From contig NC_031781.1 of the NCBI RefSeq assembly GCF_001522545.3, positions 12,405,487 through 12,469,486 on the forward strand: a stretch of 64,000 bases of DNA, written 5' to 3'. Of the stretch, positions 38,201 to 52,000 are shown in pieces. A program made the translations under genes and the position numbers. How positions within the stretch are numbered: position 1 is the stretch's first letter; each line of letters begins with the position of its first letter. This DNA is from Parus major (taxonomy: Eukaryota; Chordata; Aves; Passeriformes; Paridae). A model generated the notes under the pieces. That model had not been told where the DNA came from and did no database searches. It worked only from the letters and a program-made list of their open reading frames with translations.

Positions 38201-39724
38201 GGTATGTGTTTTTAAAAATCACATTTTCCCTATAAGGAGGAGAGTAGTGTTATCAAACAACACCCCCAAGGTTTTAAGCCTGTGTGACTCCATCCAAAGG
38301 ATTGCACCTCATAAATGCACTGCATCAGAAATCTGGGAGAGGTGTTTTGGTATTGAAGTTCTTGCTGCCATCACATGGCCTTTTGACAGTTTTCAACAGT
38401 GTTTGTGAAATGGGCCCCAGAGAGGCCAGTCCTGGGGAGCCCCATGCAGCATCCAGGGGTGTTCACAGAGGCACCACCAGCTGGAAAGACCTCAGGAACA
38501 AGGGGTTTGCACAATCTCCCACCTCCATAGCCAGCTGGACAGTCTGGCAGAAGCTCCTGAAATGAGTAACTCATACCAGCTATTCATCAATTTGCTTTAC
38601 TTTGTTCAGTATTCTTCATCTTACAGCAGTGCAGCTGCTAAATCTTTCTCTGATTTTGGTATGGTTGATCTGATGTTCATCCAGAGCTGTTGTGGGCCAT
38701 TCCTCTAGAAACAGAAACCTCTGTGAATAAAACTCATTTGTGGCTATTTCCATCTCAACATGCCTGGTTGTTAAGAAATGACTCAAAGTAATCTCTTTAC
38801 ATAGAAATGTCACAATTTAATTTTCTCCACACCTGTCAGGTCCAGAAAGACTTTTAGAAATTTCTGCTGAAGTGCTGAAAAACTCAAGCTAAGATTTGGT
38901 GTGTTGGAAAACACTACCTTAAATTAGTTCCTGACCTGAGTTTCAGGATTACATTTCAGCAGTGAAATCCCTCACTTGGCTGGGAATGATGAAATCTCTG
39001 TGGCATGCAGATATTTTAAAGAGCAATCTGACACAGTCTGCTACCAGACAGAAAGTTGGAGAGCATCCAGTGAGACAGGATATATACAGAATCTACCATG
39101 TGTGCATCAAGAGGGCATACAGAAAAGCAGAGGTGTGTGCTATCTATAAATACCTGTATGTACATCAACACACACATGCAGAGGCTGCTAAATAATAACT
39201 GCTAAAATTATACATTCAAAGAGTATAGATTCCATCTGATCAATCATTCAGGACATATTTACCCTTAATCTGCATAAAGGACATGATGAGAAAGTCAAAT
39301 ATGTCACTGTGAAGATATGCTAAATCTAAGAAATTCAGAGTGCTTTGGGCAAAAACCCATTATTATTACTTTAATCACATTCTTATAGGGTAAGTGACGT
39401 AAATGTGTGCCAGTGCTGGAAACCTGACCAACTTCTTTTGATGTCTTGCCCAGCATGAAGTGAGCCAAGGATGCCCTGGAATCACACAACTTTATTTGTA
39501 AATTCACTTTTAAAAACTTGATAGGAGCCTAAAGTGAAATTCAAAATCTGAAAGGGTATTGCAAAAGCCTGTTAATAACTAAATCAATTGAAATAAGTTA
39601 TCTAAGGTAGTAAGGGCACAGAAACTACAATCTTCACTTCTTTTAATTTGAACTGCTAGGGAACTTTCTCAGTTGGTCCTTTTCAGAGATCTCAAAGTGC
39701 CTTGAAAACTGAAATAGGGAAATA

Positions 39725-39750
39725 TTTAATTAATTAATAAATTAATTAAT
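39725..39750 (+). repeat. (TTAA)n repeat
   Basis: Six TTAA/TAAT units, with one interruption in the middle. Confidence 0.85.
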
Positions 39751-42435
39751 GGCTTCCTTAGACATAGCAAAATCCAGGCAGGACCCCCTGCACACCCATC
39801 CAGTGTGTTACATTAGAACCAGGGAAAGCCCAATGTTACAAAAACCTGTAACACAGCGTGGGAAGCTGCTACCACCTTGTTCAACTCCCTCTCCAACACA
39901 TCTGGTTCAGCCAGCAAGGCTCTTCCATCACCAGACTTGCAGGGTCAGGATGTTAAAATGAAGCCAGCACATTCTGTTTGTCCCTGGGCTCACCAAGACA
40001 GTCTCTACACAGCATCTCACCAATTTCCATTCACAGCAATTTCTTGCAATGGGCAGGTTGGGCAGATAATGGAAAACAAAACTAGGAAGGAGTGTGTGGG
40101 TGTGTGTACAAAGGAGACAGACTGTGTATATATACACTAGAAATTAACATTATCAATTTCAATCCATGTCATGGGTTACAAATATTAAATAAGAAAGTAA
40201 AAAAGTGCAATGACTTTCACTCAGTAGAACTCAGCTCTGGTGCCCACAATAAAATGTGACTAAATAGAGCCTCTTCCCAAGTTTTGCAGAATTTTTTGAA
40301 TGGAGGCTGATGTCCAATTCTTGATGGACAACAAATCATTTTTACTTGGTTTTCACATTTCTCTTTCTCTAAACAAGTCCTGTTCCAATGATAAATATTG
40401 GTATTAGGCTGTGTCTCACTGACTGCTTTTAGTTATGGACCATGTAATATTCAGTGACCTTAAAGTCAATACCTAAAAATGTTAACGCAGAGTGTTCTAT
40501 GTTACATCCCCACAGAAAAGAGAATCCCATTATTAAGATATTTGACAGAAAGTGAAGCAGTCTTACTTCAACTTCTTTTTTCTATCCTAAACTCAGCAAT
40601 GTGACATCAGCAAAAATCTTTGTTTCTCTGTGCCTTCATTAACCTTTCCTGTTAATGGTGTTTCACGCTGCTGGGGCTATACATAGCCTCAGAACCATTA
40701 TTAAACATGAAGACCCATTTTATTAATGAGATTATACATACTTTTCCTGAAATCAGTGCAGGAAATCAGAAAGGATAAAATGAAAAAAAAAAATAAAAAA
40801 ATTGAAGGTAAATAGATGCAAAATGTACTGCACAGAGGATAATATTTTCTATAATCTAATAGCATTATTCCTTTGGCTAGCAAGAGAAGAGTTCTCCCTA
40901 TTGGTTTCTAATTGCTATATAAATACTTGCCAGGTGAATATTGGCACCAGCTTGTTTTGATTGTGAGGGTAAAAAAACATATATAAATGTTCTATTAAAA
41001 TGCAAAACTAAAGTTAGCAAATTTTACTAAAAAATATAGCAGTTGTTTTTTTCCCTCCTTTTTTAAACCTACTATAACTTTTTAAAATAGCTCACAATCC
41101 TCATGGGGTGAAGTCAGCCCTTATACTTGGCAACTAAACACAGCTTACTACTACACATCAAAGCAACATGAAAATACATTTAAAAATACTAAATTTATAG
41201 CAGATTGAAAAATCTTTGTTGAGAGTTTTCAGTAAACCTTGTGCAACATGGCAGCAAGGTAGTCTACTAGCAGATGGCAATCTCTCTAGGAAAAATATGA
41301 TTTCATCCACATGACTGTAAATTACTCAAAGACTATAGGTAATTTCATAGCATTACCTCCAAGAAAATAAGAGTAATCTTCGCATATTGCTCCAGGGAGG
41401 GGTCCTGATATTAAGGGGATGATGATGACCTTGAAATATAAATGGGAAAGAAGAGATGAAAGGAAAATTACCTGTAATTTTTGTTCTCAACCACTGGTAA
41501 ATCTAAAGCATCCCTGGGTGAACTCCGTGTCTCGTGTTTCCGGCAGAGGCAAAGCACACTGAGTTACTAAAATAACTCACTGGTGATGGATACCTGCTTA
41601 TCCCATCACCATGTCCTTACAGGAAATTTCAACCAATAAGTTTGTCTGTTCTACTCACCAATATGCAGAAAGATTGTTAGAGCAAAGGCATGTTTCTGTT
41701 GGGTTTCCCTGAGAAACTTAACCTTTTTATTTTCCTTGGGCAATACAGTTTCTGTTTTAAGAAAACAGCTTTTGCCAAGAGCTCTCAAACACTAGGTCAT
41801 TGTAATTATTCCTTCCTTGAAATAAAAAGGAATAGTTACAGTACTGTTCATTTTTAAATAGAAAGAACAGTGCATTTTCTCTTTCTATCTGCTTCAATCC
41901 AGATATTATGAAGACTCACATGGAAGCAGTAAATTTGAGCTTGCTTTGATCAGTATTGCACTTGCTTTCCCTCTAGTGTTGTTATTGTACAACTTTTTTC
42001 TCAAAATGGTGCTATCCTTAAAGACATTTGAAGGTGAAAGATGCACCCTAGCCAGTAGAAGGCTTGGCACTGCTAGTCCAACAGGAAGGGCATTTTATAT
42101 TCTTTTTATAGCCCCCAAGAGACTTAGTTCTGCTGTCCAGAGAGCAGTGAAAAAATTAAATTCTAGTGCCAGCTCACTGCACTCACTGCCACAGAAGAAA
42201 TCAGGAAGCAGAGACAGACACAGAACCTGTTGAGGAGGTTAAACAACACAGGGGACAGCTGAGCTCCTGTTACTCCATCATTATTTGAGCTAAAATAGAA
42301 ATTTGGTTACCAAGCAAAGGTCACACCAAGGGATGGAGACAAAGAGCCCATTTGCTCTGTGTTTTGGCCCAGGCTTTGAAGGTATGGGTAGAAGGAGACC
42401 CATCACTTTCCTGCAGATTTGGTAACACCTCTTGC

Positions 42436-42592
42436 AATCACAAGATGGTTTGGGTTGGAAGGGACCTTAAAGATTATCTCATTGCAATCCCTGCCATGGA
42501 CAGGGACATCTTCCACTGTCCAAAGCTGCTCCAAGCCCCATCCATCCTGGCCTTGGGAACTTCCAGGAAAGGGGCAGCCACCACTGTGCCCT
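42436..42592 (-). mobile_element. CR1 LINE fragment, 3' UTR end
   Basis: Read on the plus strand, this begins with a degenerate tail (AATCACAAG), then GGTTTGGGTTGGAAGGGACC, CTTAAAGATTATCT, CCCTGCCATGGACAGGGACA, CCAAGCCCCATCCATCCTGG and GGGGCAGCCACCACTG. This is the reverse complement of the CR1 3' region in its correct order, so the element lies on the minus strand with its 3' end at the low coordinate. It is truncated at its 5' side near 42592. Similarity looks high, so this is one of the younger repeats in the window. An open frame across it (42403-42708, minus) is a by-product of the repeat. Confidence 0.9.
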
Positions 42593-43890
42593 TCAAGGTT
42601 GCACAATAACATCAGTCTGCAGCCTGAGCCTCTAAAATGCTCAAGAATAACCAAGAAACAGCAAAGTAACAGATACAGACACAGCAGAATCTTCCTGAAA
42701 TGTGCCATGAGACACTGAGGGTTCAGTGTAACATTCAGGCAATGTATACAGAGCAGGCCAGAGGGTACAGGGAATAATGTTGCATCTAAATAGCCAAATT
42801 ACATATGCTGTATTTCAGTAAAATTAATAACAAACTGAACTCAGAGGCACCTCATCTAAATTTGAAATGGAAATTTGCATCTGCCATGTTTATTTCATTA
42901 TTATTTCATGAGGAGTCTATGCTTGTTTATGAATTCTTAAAGTATATTTAAGCAATCAAGCATAATAGTGGTGTAATTATCTCAAACCTATTGCAGTTCC
43001 AGGACTTTATGAGGAATCTAAGTGCATTTCATGTAGCTAGCTCCTAAGGTGTCTCACTCATGAGCTTACTCCCTGCTGTGTCTCACTGAAAAGAAGAGGC
43101 ACTGACAAGGAAAAAAGAAACCCCAAAGCCTGTTAGTAGAAAGGGGAAGGCAACACATCAGTCGTGTGAGGTGTCACCAGTCCCACAAACAGAGTCCACA
43201 CCCATCCCTGCACCTGCCTGGTGGCAGAGATCTTACAAGGCAGTGTTTATATTGGGTTCAAAGCTACCTCAGTGAGACACTTTTGGATGGGACACCTGTA
43301 CCTGGCCAGCCTGCAATAGAGTTGCCATCTTTAGGGGAAAAGATCCAGTTGGTATATAATGAAAATGATTGAAAAGTGGCTTTGCACTTAGTAACACTGC
43401 TGCCATGGTGATCTCTTCCATTATGCTGCTCTCTGGGTAGAAGGCACTTGCCTGTTCCACTTCCCATGTGATATCAGCTCTTTTTAAGAAGGGGCAGAGC
43501 TGGTGATGCTTGGCAGCTTGCAGGGCTGCAGAAGGCAGAAAAACTGTTGGGCCAAGAGAGACCAGCAAAGCCCTTTCCCTTCCTTCCAAACTGAAGTATC
43601 ATACCTTGAAAATTAGCTTGTGCAAGCTAGAAAGTTCTTGTCTAGGTTTGCTACTACCAGGACATGTTTCCAGCAGCTGTGAGCCAGTTTTCCTGGGAAA
43701 TCAAATACGGACAGAGGGTTTCGTTTTGGGGTAGGACTGAAACCGTGACCTTGGACTGGCTGCAGCACAAATTATCTTTTGCCTCCTTAAAATTGATTCT
43801 TTTAAAAGCTGAACTCTTCACATTCAGTAAAAGCAAATGCAAAAGTTAAATGCAGCAAAGATCATCTGCTGCACAAATTAGTCTTAAGTT

Positions 43891-43931
43891 AAGAATAATA
43901 GATGGAACAAGAATAAGAATAAGAATAATAG
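43891..43931 (+). repeat. (AAGAAT)n hexanucleotide repeat
   Basis: Three perfect AAGAAT units lie at 43909-43926. The sequence AAGAATAATAGAT is present twice, at 43891 and 43921, so a small tandem duplication is visible. Confidence 0.8.
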
Positions 43932-46837
43932 ATATGTTTCCCAGACAACATATCTAATTATTAATGATTTAAAGGGTGTGAAAAGTGAGCTCCAGGACAT
44001 GTTTGTAAATCTTGCCAGAAGGCCTACCTTAATCTCAGCTCCAACAATTTCCACTGCTCTAAATTCTGATACCTTTGAACTTTCAGTCTTGCAGTGGTAC
44101 ACTCAAGACAAATGGGAGGTGACAGCTAAGTAGCAACAGTTCTTTAGTATAAAACAGAATTCATTAGATGAACTTTCGAAGGGTCTATACAGTATCTCAT
44201 ACTGAAAGAGCATCTTTTCTACAGCCTGTTTCAAGACATCCAAGAATATCTTGCTCCAAGACAAGTTTGGCTGAAGGGGAATTTGTCAAAAAATTCTGAA
44301 CTGATGCAATAACTGGATACACAGTCATTGACAAGGATTAGGAGGTTTCCTTTATGGTGATACTATAAAAGCATTAGTTCTTTGGTTTTACAGTATAAAT
44401 CCCTAAAGGCAGATTTTATTTTATTTTCTTTTTAATATATGAACTACAAAAATATCATAGTATTTCTTTGTGAGATATGAACTTACTGCAATTTTTAAAA
44501 CACTCATCTTTATTGCTGTATTCCAGTAGACAAGCAATACTTCCCATGCTATCCTTCCTTTTAGTTGCCCCTCCACTTTATTAACTCAGTCCTTTTCAGC
44601 CCTAGTTCAGGTGATATTTGATTAATTTGTGATCACTGCTTCTGGGCATCATGTTCTTAAAGATACAGTATTGTCCAGAGAATTATACATGGGAAATAAC
44701 ATCTTTTACCTTTATTATCCTTTCTCCTTGTTCAGTGCCCATTTTTCCTTCTGTGCCACAAATACTGTATCTTACTGTATCACTGTATTCTCCTAGCCAC
44801 AAAGCTTTGTTCTCTGGTAATTGAAAAATTCTTTATCCATTGCTATTACATTTGCTGGGGTCAAAAACTATGAACATCTCACATGTTTGAAGTGCATTAG
44901 ATTACACAGGCAAGTAGTTATAGAGTTGTTTAAAAGAATCATGCACAACTGCTTTTTAATCAGCAGAGACCCTTTAAAGCAGCTATCAGCACTGTACTAT
45001 CAGGAACTGCTATTTAGATGCTCCTACTAAAAGCACAAAGATCATTCAATCTTCTTTAAGCTAAAACAAACTCAGGTTACCTGACACCAAAACTTGATGT
45101 ATACACATAGTTTAGTCCATGCACTAGAAGGAGTTGGGCTCATAATTTCTTTTCTGCTAATATTGTAGAAATGAAACCATACAGCTTGTCCCTTTGAGGC
45201 AGGGAAATCATGGAGATACTCTTGGATCCAGTACTGCTGTATGTTAAAGGACTTATTAGAATTTAAATTACTATTGTGTATTGTTTTAATATGTCTTCAC
45301 AGCATGCACCACAACAGCTCCTTTGCAGCTGTTACACTGTACATTGGCTACATCAATTAACAGAAATGCACATTATATATTATCGACCTATTTAATACCT
45401 AATACATTTTTCCACAGTCTATTTATTCTTTCTAATGTGCACTCAGAAAACACACTATGAGTTAGTTTTGCTAAGAAAGTCATGTATCTGTACACTTACT
45501 CCAAGAACACTGTGCTTATATATCTGAATCTAGTGACTCCTTTCTAAAATTGAATTTTACTGTTTTCTTTCCTTTTCAATGTCCAAATCCAACTCTGTTG
45601 CTTTTAAAATGCACATTTTTTAAAAATAGGATATTAATATCAAGTTAGAGACGACCCTTCATTAATTGGTACCAAGCAGCACAGAGAAAAAAAAACTTTT
45701 GCAAGTTTGAATAACTTTATACACATGAATAATATCAGATCTAGGTCAACATGAAGAGTGAAGTATATCTGATGTGTAATATTACACAAGAAACAGACAG
45801 AAAAAGATCTAAATTCAGTTCACTAAATAAAGACAAAGTGTTGAAATTGGCATTCTTATAGATGACTGTTTCTAAAATCAGTATTTTAACACTAAACTTA
45901 TATTTGTGACTGCCTCAGAAAGCAAAAAATAAAATCTTCAAAGCAGTGCTGAGAATTTAAATATTTAACTTTGACAGTCTGAAGAAAAATATCCAACCAT
46001 TTTAAAGAATTTCAATTATGTAAATGAGAAGAGAGTTTATACATAACTGACAAAATGAACTGTTTCTTTGGTGGCCTATTAGTCCTGAAATGGCTAAACC
46101 AACATCTCTGTAACATTGATCATAGTGACTTATAACCATACAGCGACTTAATGGTAAAATATCTTATCTATATATAATGCTACTGAATGCAAAAGCCTTT
46201 ATGCATTTCCAGGTCTGAAATGAAGCATACATATGCAAAGAAAAAAAAGAGGATAAAAAAAAAGCTTTTTGAAACTTTATGCAAAGGGCTAAGCAGCTCT
46301 GGTTGCTCACAATAAAAAAAAATAGTTCCTGTTTCAAGACTTCTGATTTAAACTCGGTCTGTGCTGGAAATGACCAAAAGCTGCTTAAATGTGGCACAGT
46401 CTGTGTGGAAAAAATCAGTGGCTTTGCAGGAGTGGCTGAGGTCTCCGGTTTGGAAAGTTTCCTCACCAGGCAGGATGTCAGGGGCAGCTCCCAGGAGAGG
46501 CTCAGCTCCCCTGTCCAGGCTGTAACCCCTCTCTGGCACAGCTGGGGCTCCTGACACTCGTGTTTTACTGAGCAAGTGTTTGACACAAGTGCTTGGGCTC
46601 CAAACCCACTGCTCACCGCGGCTCTGAACTCACAAACGCCACTGGCTGAGGGTGAAAGACCACTCAAAGGTTCAGTACCAAGGCAAAGTTTTTCGAGGTC
46701 TCAAGCAGTGATGTGAGTGCAGATGAGCTACACACAATCCTCTTTTCCCCTGTCCAGAGGACATCCTGGAGCCCGGATTTAATGTGGGTCGAAGAGAGTA
46801 CAAAGAAAAAAGGATTGGGTTCATAATGCCTTCACAA

Positions 46838-46920
46838 ATCCTTCTTTTTTCCCCTTTCTCATTCCCCTCCTTTAATGTCTCCTTTCATGTTTCTTTACTT
46901 CTTTCTCTCTTCATGCCCAA
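46838..46920 (+). repeat. Pyrimidine-rich (CT) tract
   Basis: About 80 bases dominated by T and C (TTTTTTCCCCTTTCTCATTC and onward). Low complexity. Confidence 0.75.
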
Positions 46921-48654
46921 GCAGTGGTGCTGAATGCTAACAAGACCTGACCCAGCCAGTTAGTCACTTTGGATAATTTCTTAGGGTATGAGCCATGTGA
47001 TTTGCTCTTTGTATACCCACCTAGATACCATGAGGTTGGACTCTTCATTGAAAGTAATGTTCTGGTATCCAGTTTTCACAACCTGCCTACCTGATAGCGA
47101 TCTCCTGATTCCATGTCTATTGTGGCATTGGTTCTCTTTAATGGAGCCTTTTTCATTTTCTCTTCACAAATGTGCTTCAATCTATCTTACATTTTAATTG
47201 AATCAAATTTAATTTAAACCAAATCAAAGGTCCTTTCAATACATCTACATAAGAAAGCACTTAATCTTAATAAACTACCATTTAAGATGGAGAGGGAATC
47301 TACAGTAGCAGTGAAATATATAGCAAATCAAAATTCTCTCTGTTCATATAAAGGAATGAAGCCAAAATAAGCTCACTCCACTGTTTAAACTGTGCTGCAT
47401 GTAATGTGTAAGGAAGAGAAATGTGCTGCTAAAGTAATACACTGTGACTGTGAACTATTCGCTGAAATCTGAAAAGAATCCCATTTCCCAAAGCAGCTTA
47501 GAAAATGACATTTGCTGGGACCCTGTATTAATGAGATGAAGATCCTTACCCCCTTCAGATTTTATTACATTTCAGAAGACATTTCAAAAAGTCAAATAAT
47601 TTACTTTGCTTAGGTGAGGAGGAGTTAACCCTCTGGGATTCACTGTCTCTTCAGCTCTACAGTTATCTAGCATATGAATTTTACTAGAGCTGTTAACTTT
47701 TATTTCCTGCAATGCATGGATATGAAATACTAACTGCTCCTCCTCCCTCCTCTCTGCCTTTGCACTGCCAAGTGTGTACAATTCTTCAAAACCAAACACT
47801 GTATAGTCCTACATTAGCTGGCCCATGCACACATATATTATTTACTACAATTTCCATAAGAACTAGCTCACACCAAAGAAAGATTTGTGATCTTTCAACA
47901 GGAGTGAATAAGAGACATTAGTTTATGGGAGACAACTCAATTATCTTTCAAAGTTCTTCAATAAGATCATTACATTTCTTCTTCACAAAAACATTTCTAC
48001 AGGTGCTTAAAGTAAAAGCAAGCAGTGTTAGCTACAAATCCTGAAGTTAATGCACTTTCAAAATGTTAAAACAGAACATTAGTTCTGGAAAAATCTGTTT
48101 AAGTTTGTGGAGAGGCAGCTCCAGTGACATCTCAGCTGGTTTTGTGCAGGGATCAGAGAGAAGTCAGGCTCTTCCACAGCCTCTGCACTGGATTTTGGGT
48201 CACTATGATAATACCACACAACTAAAACAGTGTCGTGTTACTCTGAGTGAACATTGCTCTTGGGCACAGCAATAACAGCATTTTTAATATCAGTGGTAAA
48301 AAACATAAGGCTGAGAAGCCATGGAAGAGTCTAGACTGGTAAAACCATGAATTCAGCACCTGCACCACAGAGACTCTGCTCTGCTCAGCCCTTCTGCTTC
48401 CATGCTCACAGGGAAATAGCTGGGGAGAAATTTGGGGGATTCTAATGCACAGATGAGAGGACAGTGCAAATCAGGCTGCAATGAATTAGAGTTTCCTCCA
48501 CCCTCCACCTGTGGGACACTGCTGTTAGTACAGAATATGTCAAGGAGGAGCACTGATGGTTCTATGGTTTTGCCTCCTAGAAAAATGTCCAGGTGCCAAC
48601 AGTACTTGGCCTTCCTGGTGACAGTGCACTTCTCCTTGTGGGAGCAACACACTC

Positions 48655-49076
48655 ACATGAAAGAATTTCTTCCTAATATCTAATCTAAACCCACCCTTAC
48701 TTTAAAACCACTTCCTCTTGCCTATGTAAATAGTCTCTCTCTCTATTTTTCCTGCAAGTTCCCTTCAGGTACTGTAAGGATACAACCAGGTCTCCCTGAA
48801 GCCTTCTCTTTTCCAGACTGAATAATCCAAATTCCCTCAACCATTCCTCATGGCAGAGGTGCTCCATCCCTCTGATCATTTTGGTGGCCTCCTCTGGACT
48901 TTCTCCAACAGCTCTATGTCCTTCCTGTGCTGGGACCCCGGAGCTGGAGGCAGCTCTGCAGGTGGGGTCTCAGCAGAGCAGGGCAGAGGGGCAGAATCTC
49001 CTCCCTCACGTGCTGCTCTGGATGCAGCCCAGGATATGGGGTACATGTGCCTTTTGTGGTCTAACTGCTTTTAAAT
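48655..49076 (-). mobile_element. CR1 LINE fragment, end of ORF2 and start of 3' region
   Basis: The plus-strand text contains AAAGAATTTCTTCCTAATAT, CTTCAGGTACTGTAAGGATA, TCTCCCTGAAGCCTTCTCTT, TTGGTGGCCTCCTCTGGACT and ATGCAGCCCAGGATATGG, each matching the reverse complement of CR1. On the minus strand, 48697-48879 still reads [17 protein letters not shown] and LQYLKG, remnants of the conserved CR1 coding end. The extreme 3' tail with ATTCTATG repeats is not seen at the low-coordinate edge, so this copy lacks it or it has decayed. The 5' end is truncated near 49076. There is no intact reverse transcriptase or endonuclease frame, so the element cannot move on its own. Confidence 0.9.
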
Positions 49077-52000
49077 TTGAGCAGGCACAATATTTTGCAC
49101 ATTACTCATACATCAACCATCCTCTGTCTCTTCCTTGCCCTTTTTATTGTTGTATTAAAGATTAGTCTTTTCCTGGGAAGTTATCACTATGTTTGTTGAA
49201 GATATTTTTATGTGGCAGCTAGAGAGGAATTACTGTCTGGCATTCCCTGATAAGGTTACAGGTGAATACAAAAGTATAACTTTCCCTCTCTGTTACATGT
49301 TCTAATGGAGTAGTGTTTTGCTTTGCTTTCTTTCAATTATTTCCATATCTCACAATTTGAGGACTTGTGAGTTACGAGGAACACCAAGGACTTAATCAAG
49401 CGTTTTAATTTTAACTGTTTCCTGATATGCATGGTACTTCTGTGGTTATAAATTTTATGAAAACCTCCCACATGTGTGACCCTCCACCCACAGTCTTAAA
49501 TGCACTGGTGGGTAAAAAATAGCCTTTCCTAATTCCCCAATAGCAGCTATTCATCTGAGGCACGTTTTAGCTGAGGAGAGAAGGAGAACATGCATCAGTA
49601 GAGTCATTGTTGTTCCTAAACTCCCCATTCCTAAAGGTGCTGCTGACACTGCATTCCATTAACTTCTCAATAGCTTTGATGCTTGGGCACACAAAAAGTA
49701 AATTTGGCACACATTCTCCCAGGAGCAAACTTCACATTAATGCGTGGCTCAAACATCCAGCTAACATGTTCAGCTAAAAAAAGGAACTTTCCTACCTAGA
49801 AATATCTCTTCCCCAACACACACAGTACAAAATGTAAAAATGTCTGTGGCACACCATCCACTCATATTTCTCCAGGGACCTGTCTCCCCATCACCAGGCA
49901 GGAGGCTCAACACAGGATTATGAATGGAGCCCATTCAGAATTACATCAAAACAATTGCTTACTGCACCATTCCCTGAAACAACTGGACCTGAAGCTATTT
50001 GTTCTGATAGTTCTGCAAAAAAAAGGAGTGGGTTATCTAAAGTGTTGAGAGTTGGCTCAAATAAAACAAGGGAGAGCAAGTTCTGAAAAATAAGTTTTAA
50101 AATCATAAGGACAATGTCTGATTGTACCTGCTCCTCTTTGCATTTTAAGCTGGAATTCAACTGTAATGATAAGGTAGCAAATAAATCTCCCCTTTTTTAA
50201 AAGTGATCCTGTTTGGGGTCAAATAAAATGAGATTTTATACAATGTATCTTCTACTGTCCTATGGAAAGCACATAAAATATTACAAAGGAGATAAAGCAA
50301 GATATTGCTTATGCTTTTTTAACAGCTGGCCCTCTTCTAACTGGAAATTACCTTTATTTAAGCAGTTTTCAGTGATGAACTGAGGCTTTAAAATGCCTAG
50401 CGATGCTAAGAGATGACTCTTCCTTTTATTTCTTCCTTTCTGATGATTTTTCCTACCCTCTGCATTAGTTTCTAGCTGTACCCAGTATTTGTTATGGCAG
50501 TATTAAGCACCTGCCTTATTCACAAGAACAAAAATTCCAATATCTCTCTGAAAGATATTGAGTTTTAGGCTCCTTTTGTGACTTCTGACCAAAGTATAAC
50601 ATGTATGGCAAAATTATTTATTATGTGACAGATACCAAATAAGAAGAAATACTTTAGAGATAAATAACATCCTATAAACTAGGTCAGTTCTTCCTCCTTA
50701 AGCTAAAAGGGTCCCCAGTACCTGTGAACCATCACAGAAAAAAAATATATCCTTACTCTGCCTGACCAAGATGTGGATAAAGATTAAAATAATCCCAGAG
50801 AAGATTTGAGCCAGAGAAAGAGCAGGTATATTTAAAAGCTTTCATTTGCAGACAGTTCTAATGGCTATGTCTGGCTTCACTTTAATCAGAGAGATGAAGA
50901 AGAATTCATAGGCTCCCTTCAGCAGTGTGAGGACATTATGTGGCAGCTGTTTGTTCACACGGTAAATGTGTAACACCATGTCTTGATTATTAAATATGTA
51001 TTTGCAGGTTTACAGGAACATTCCTCTGTCAGATTTCAGCATACTTTATATTCAGGTGCAACAGCCGTAGCTTGTGTTAAGCAACCTCAGCATATTAAGT
51101 GCACTTTGATTTTCCTTCAGTTATTCCATGGCGTTTAAAAAATTGATTTTTAAGATTTTTATCAATGAATTTTCAGGTTCTTTTGGGGGTGTTTCTCTGC
51201 TATTGTGAGGATTCATGATGGACTTTCATGCCTATTTGCTGTCCACCACTCCTCTGCAGTGCTCATTTTTTAATAGACATTATCTTTCGAGAAATAATTA
51301 ATTCTTTGTACTAGATTAATTGCAAGTACAATTAAGCTCTTTTTGAGATTGCTCTTTCTGTGCATCTTCCTGAACTATGATTTCCCCTTCTTACATGTTA
51401 AAACTAATGACCAGGAGCTTGCTGTACCTGATTACAGTGCATGATAATGAATTTCCTCCTTTAGTATAATTTTACATAACTGTTCCATTTGTATAGGCCT
51501 AGGGTACAGATTTCTGCTTGCATGCACAATTTCTTTCACCAAAGTTTAAATACAAATTGCTCAAAGCCATCTTTAAAGAGATGTTGGTGTCATGCTCCTG
51601 CCTAGCAAACAAGCTCAGACCAAGCAAATTCTGTCTGAAGGGGCTAACACTAATTGAGAGTTGGAGTCAATGTGGTTGTTTCCAGTTTGGGATATCCTGT
51701 GATCCATCCACTGCTTGTGTTACTTGAAACAACAGCCTGTCTTACCTTAAAGGTCCTCTCTAGTCTGAAAATCCAAGAATCAACTACAATTTCAGCACAG
51801 CCCTACATTGTCACCATTATAAAGGAATGCTTGGCTGAGACACAAGGGCCTGGAGTTTCTTGACACAGCTGGTCAAAGAACATTCCAGCAAATTGTCCTG
51901 ATCTATGGATGCAACAGAAGACTCACTGGAGCAGAAAAATTTTCACAGTCCTGCGTATACCCTGGGAAAAGAATGGGTATCAATTCTCATTTTCCTTATG

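Larger units (their letters stand above)
34969..42435. other. Unique non-coding sequence
   Basis: No gene recognised. A GC-richer patch lies at about 35040-35200. Frames of 123-125 aa at 35349-35720 and 35752-36129 (plus) are anonymous. A stretch at 37480-37720 has a conserved-element look (see findings). Confidence 0.5.
42593..48654. other. Unique non-coding sequence between two CR1 copies
   Basis: Includes the AAGAAT repeat (43891), the pyrimidine tract (46838) and a GC-richer patch at about 46420-46660. That patch lies within the longest open frame of the window (167 aa, 46164-46667, minus). The frame's Ser/Pro-rich start and hydrophobic end match no family I know. Nothing else is identifiable. 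Confidence 0.5.

Noticed and set aside
42403..42708. Overlapping 85-101-aa frames on both strands
   Set aside because: They lie over the CR1 fragment and reflect its sequence, not a host gene.
51735..51785. Possible CR1 3' end (CCTTAAAGGTCCTCTCTAGT then CCAAGAATC)
   Set aside because: Only one short block resembles CR1 and the ATTCTATG tail is not recognisable, so it was not annotated. A sensitive CR1 profile search would settle it.
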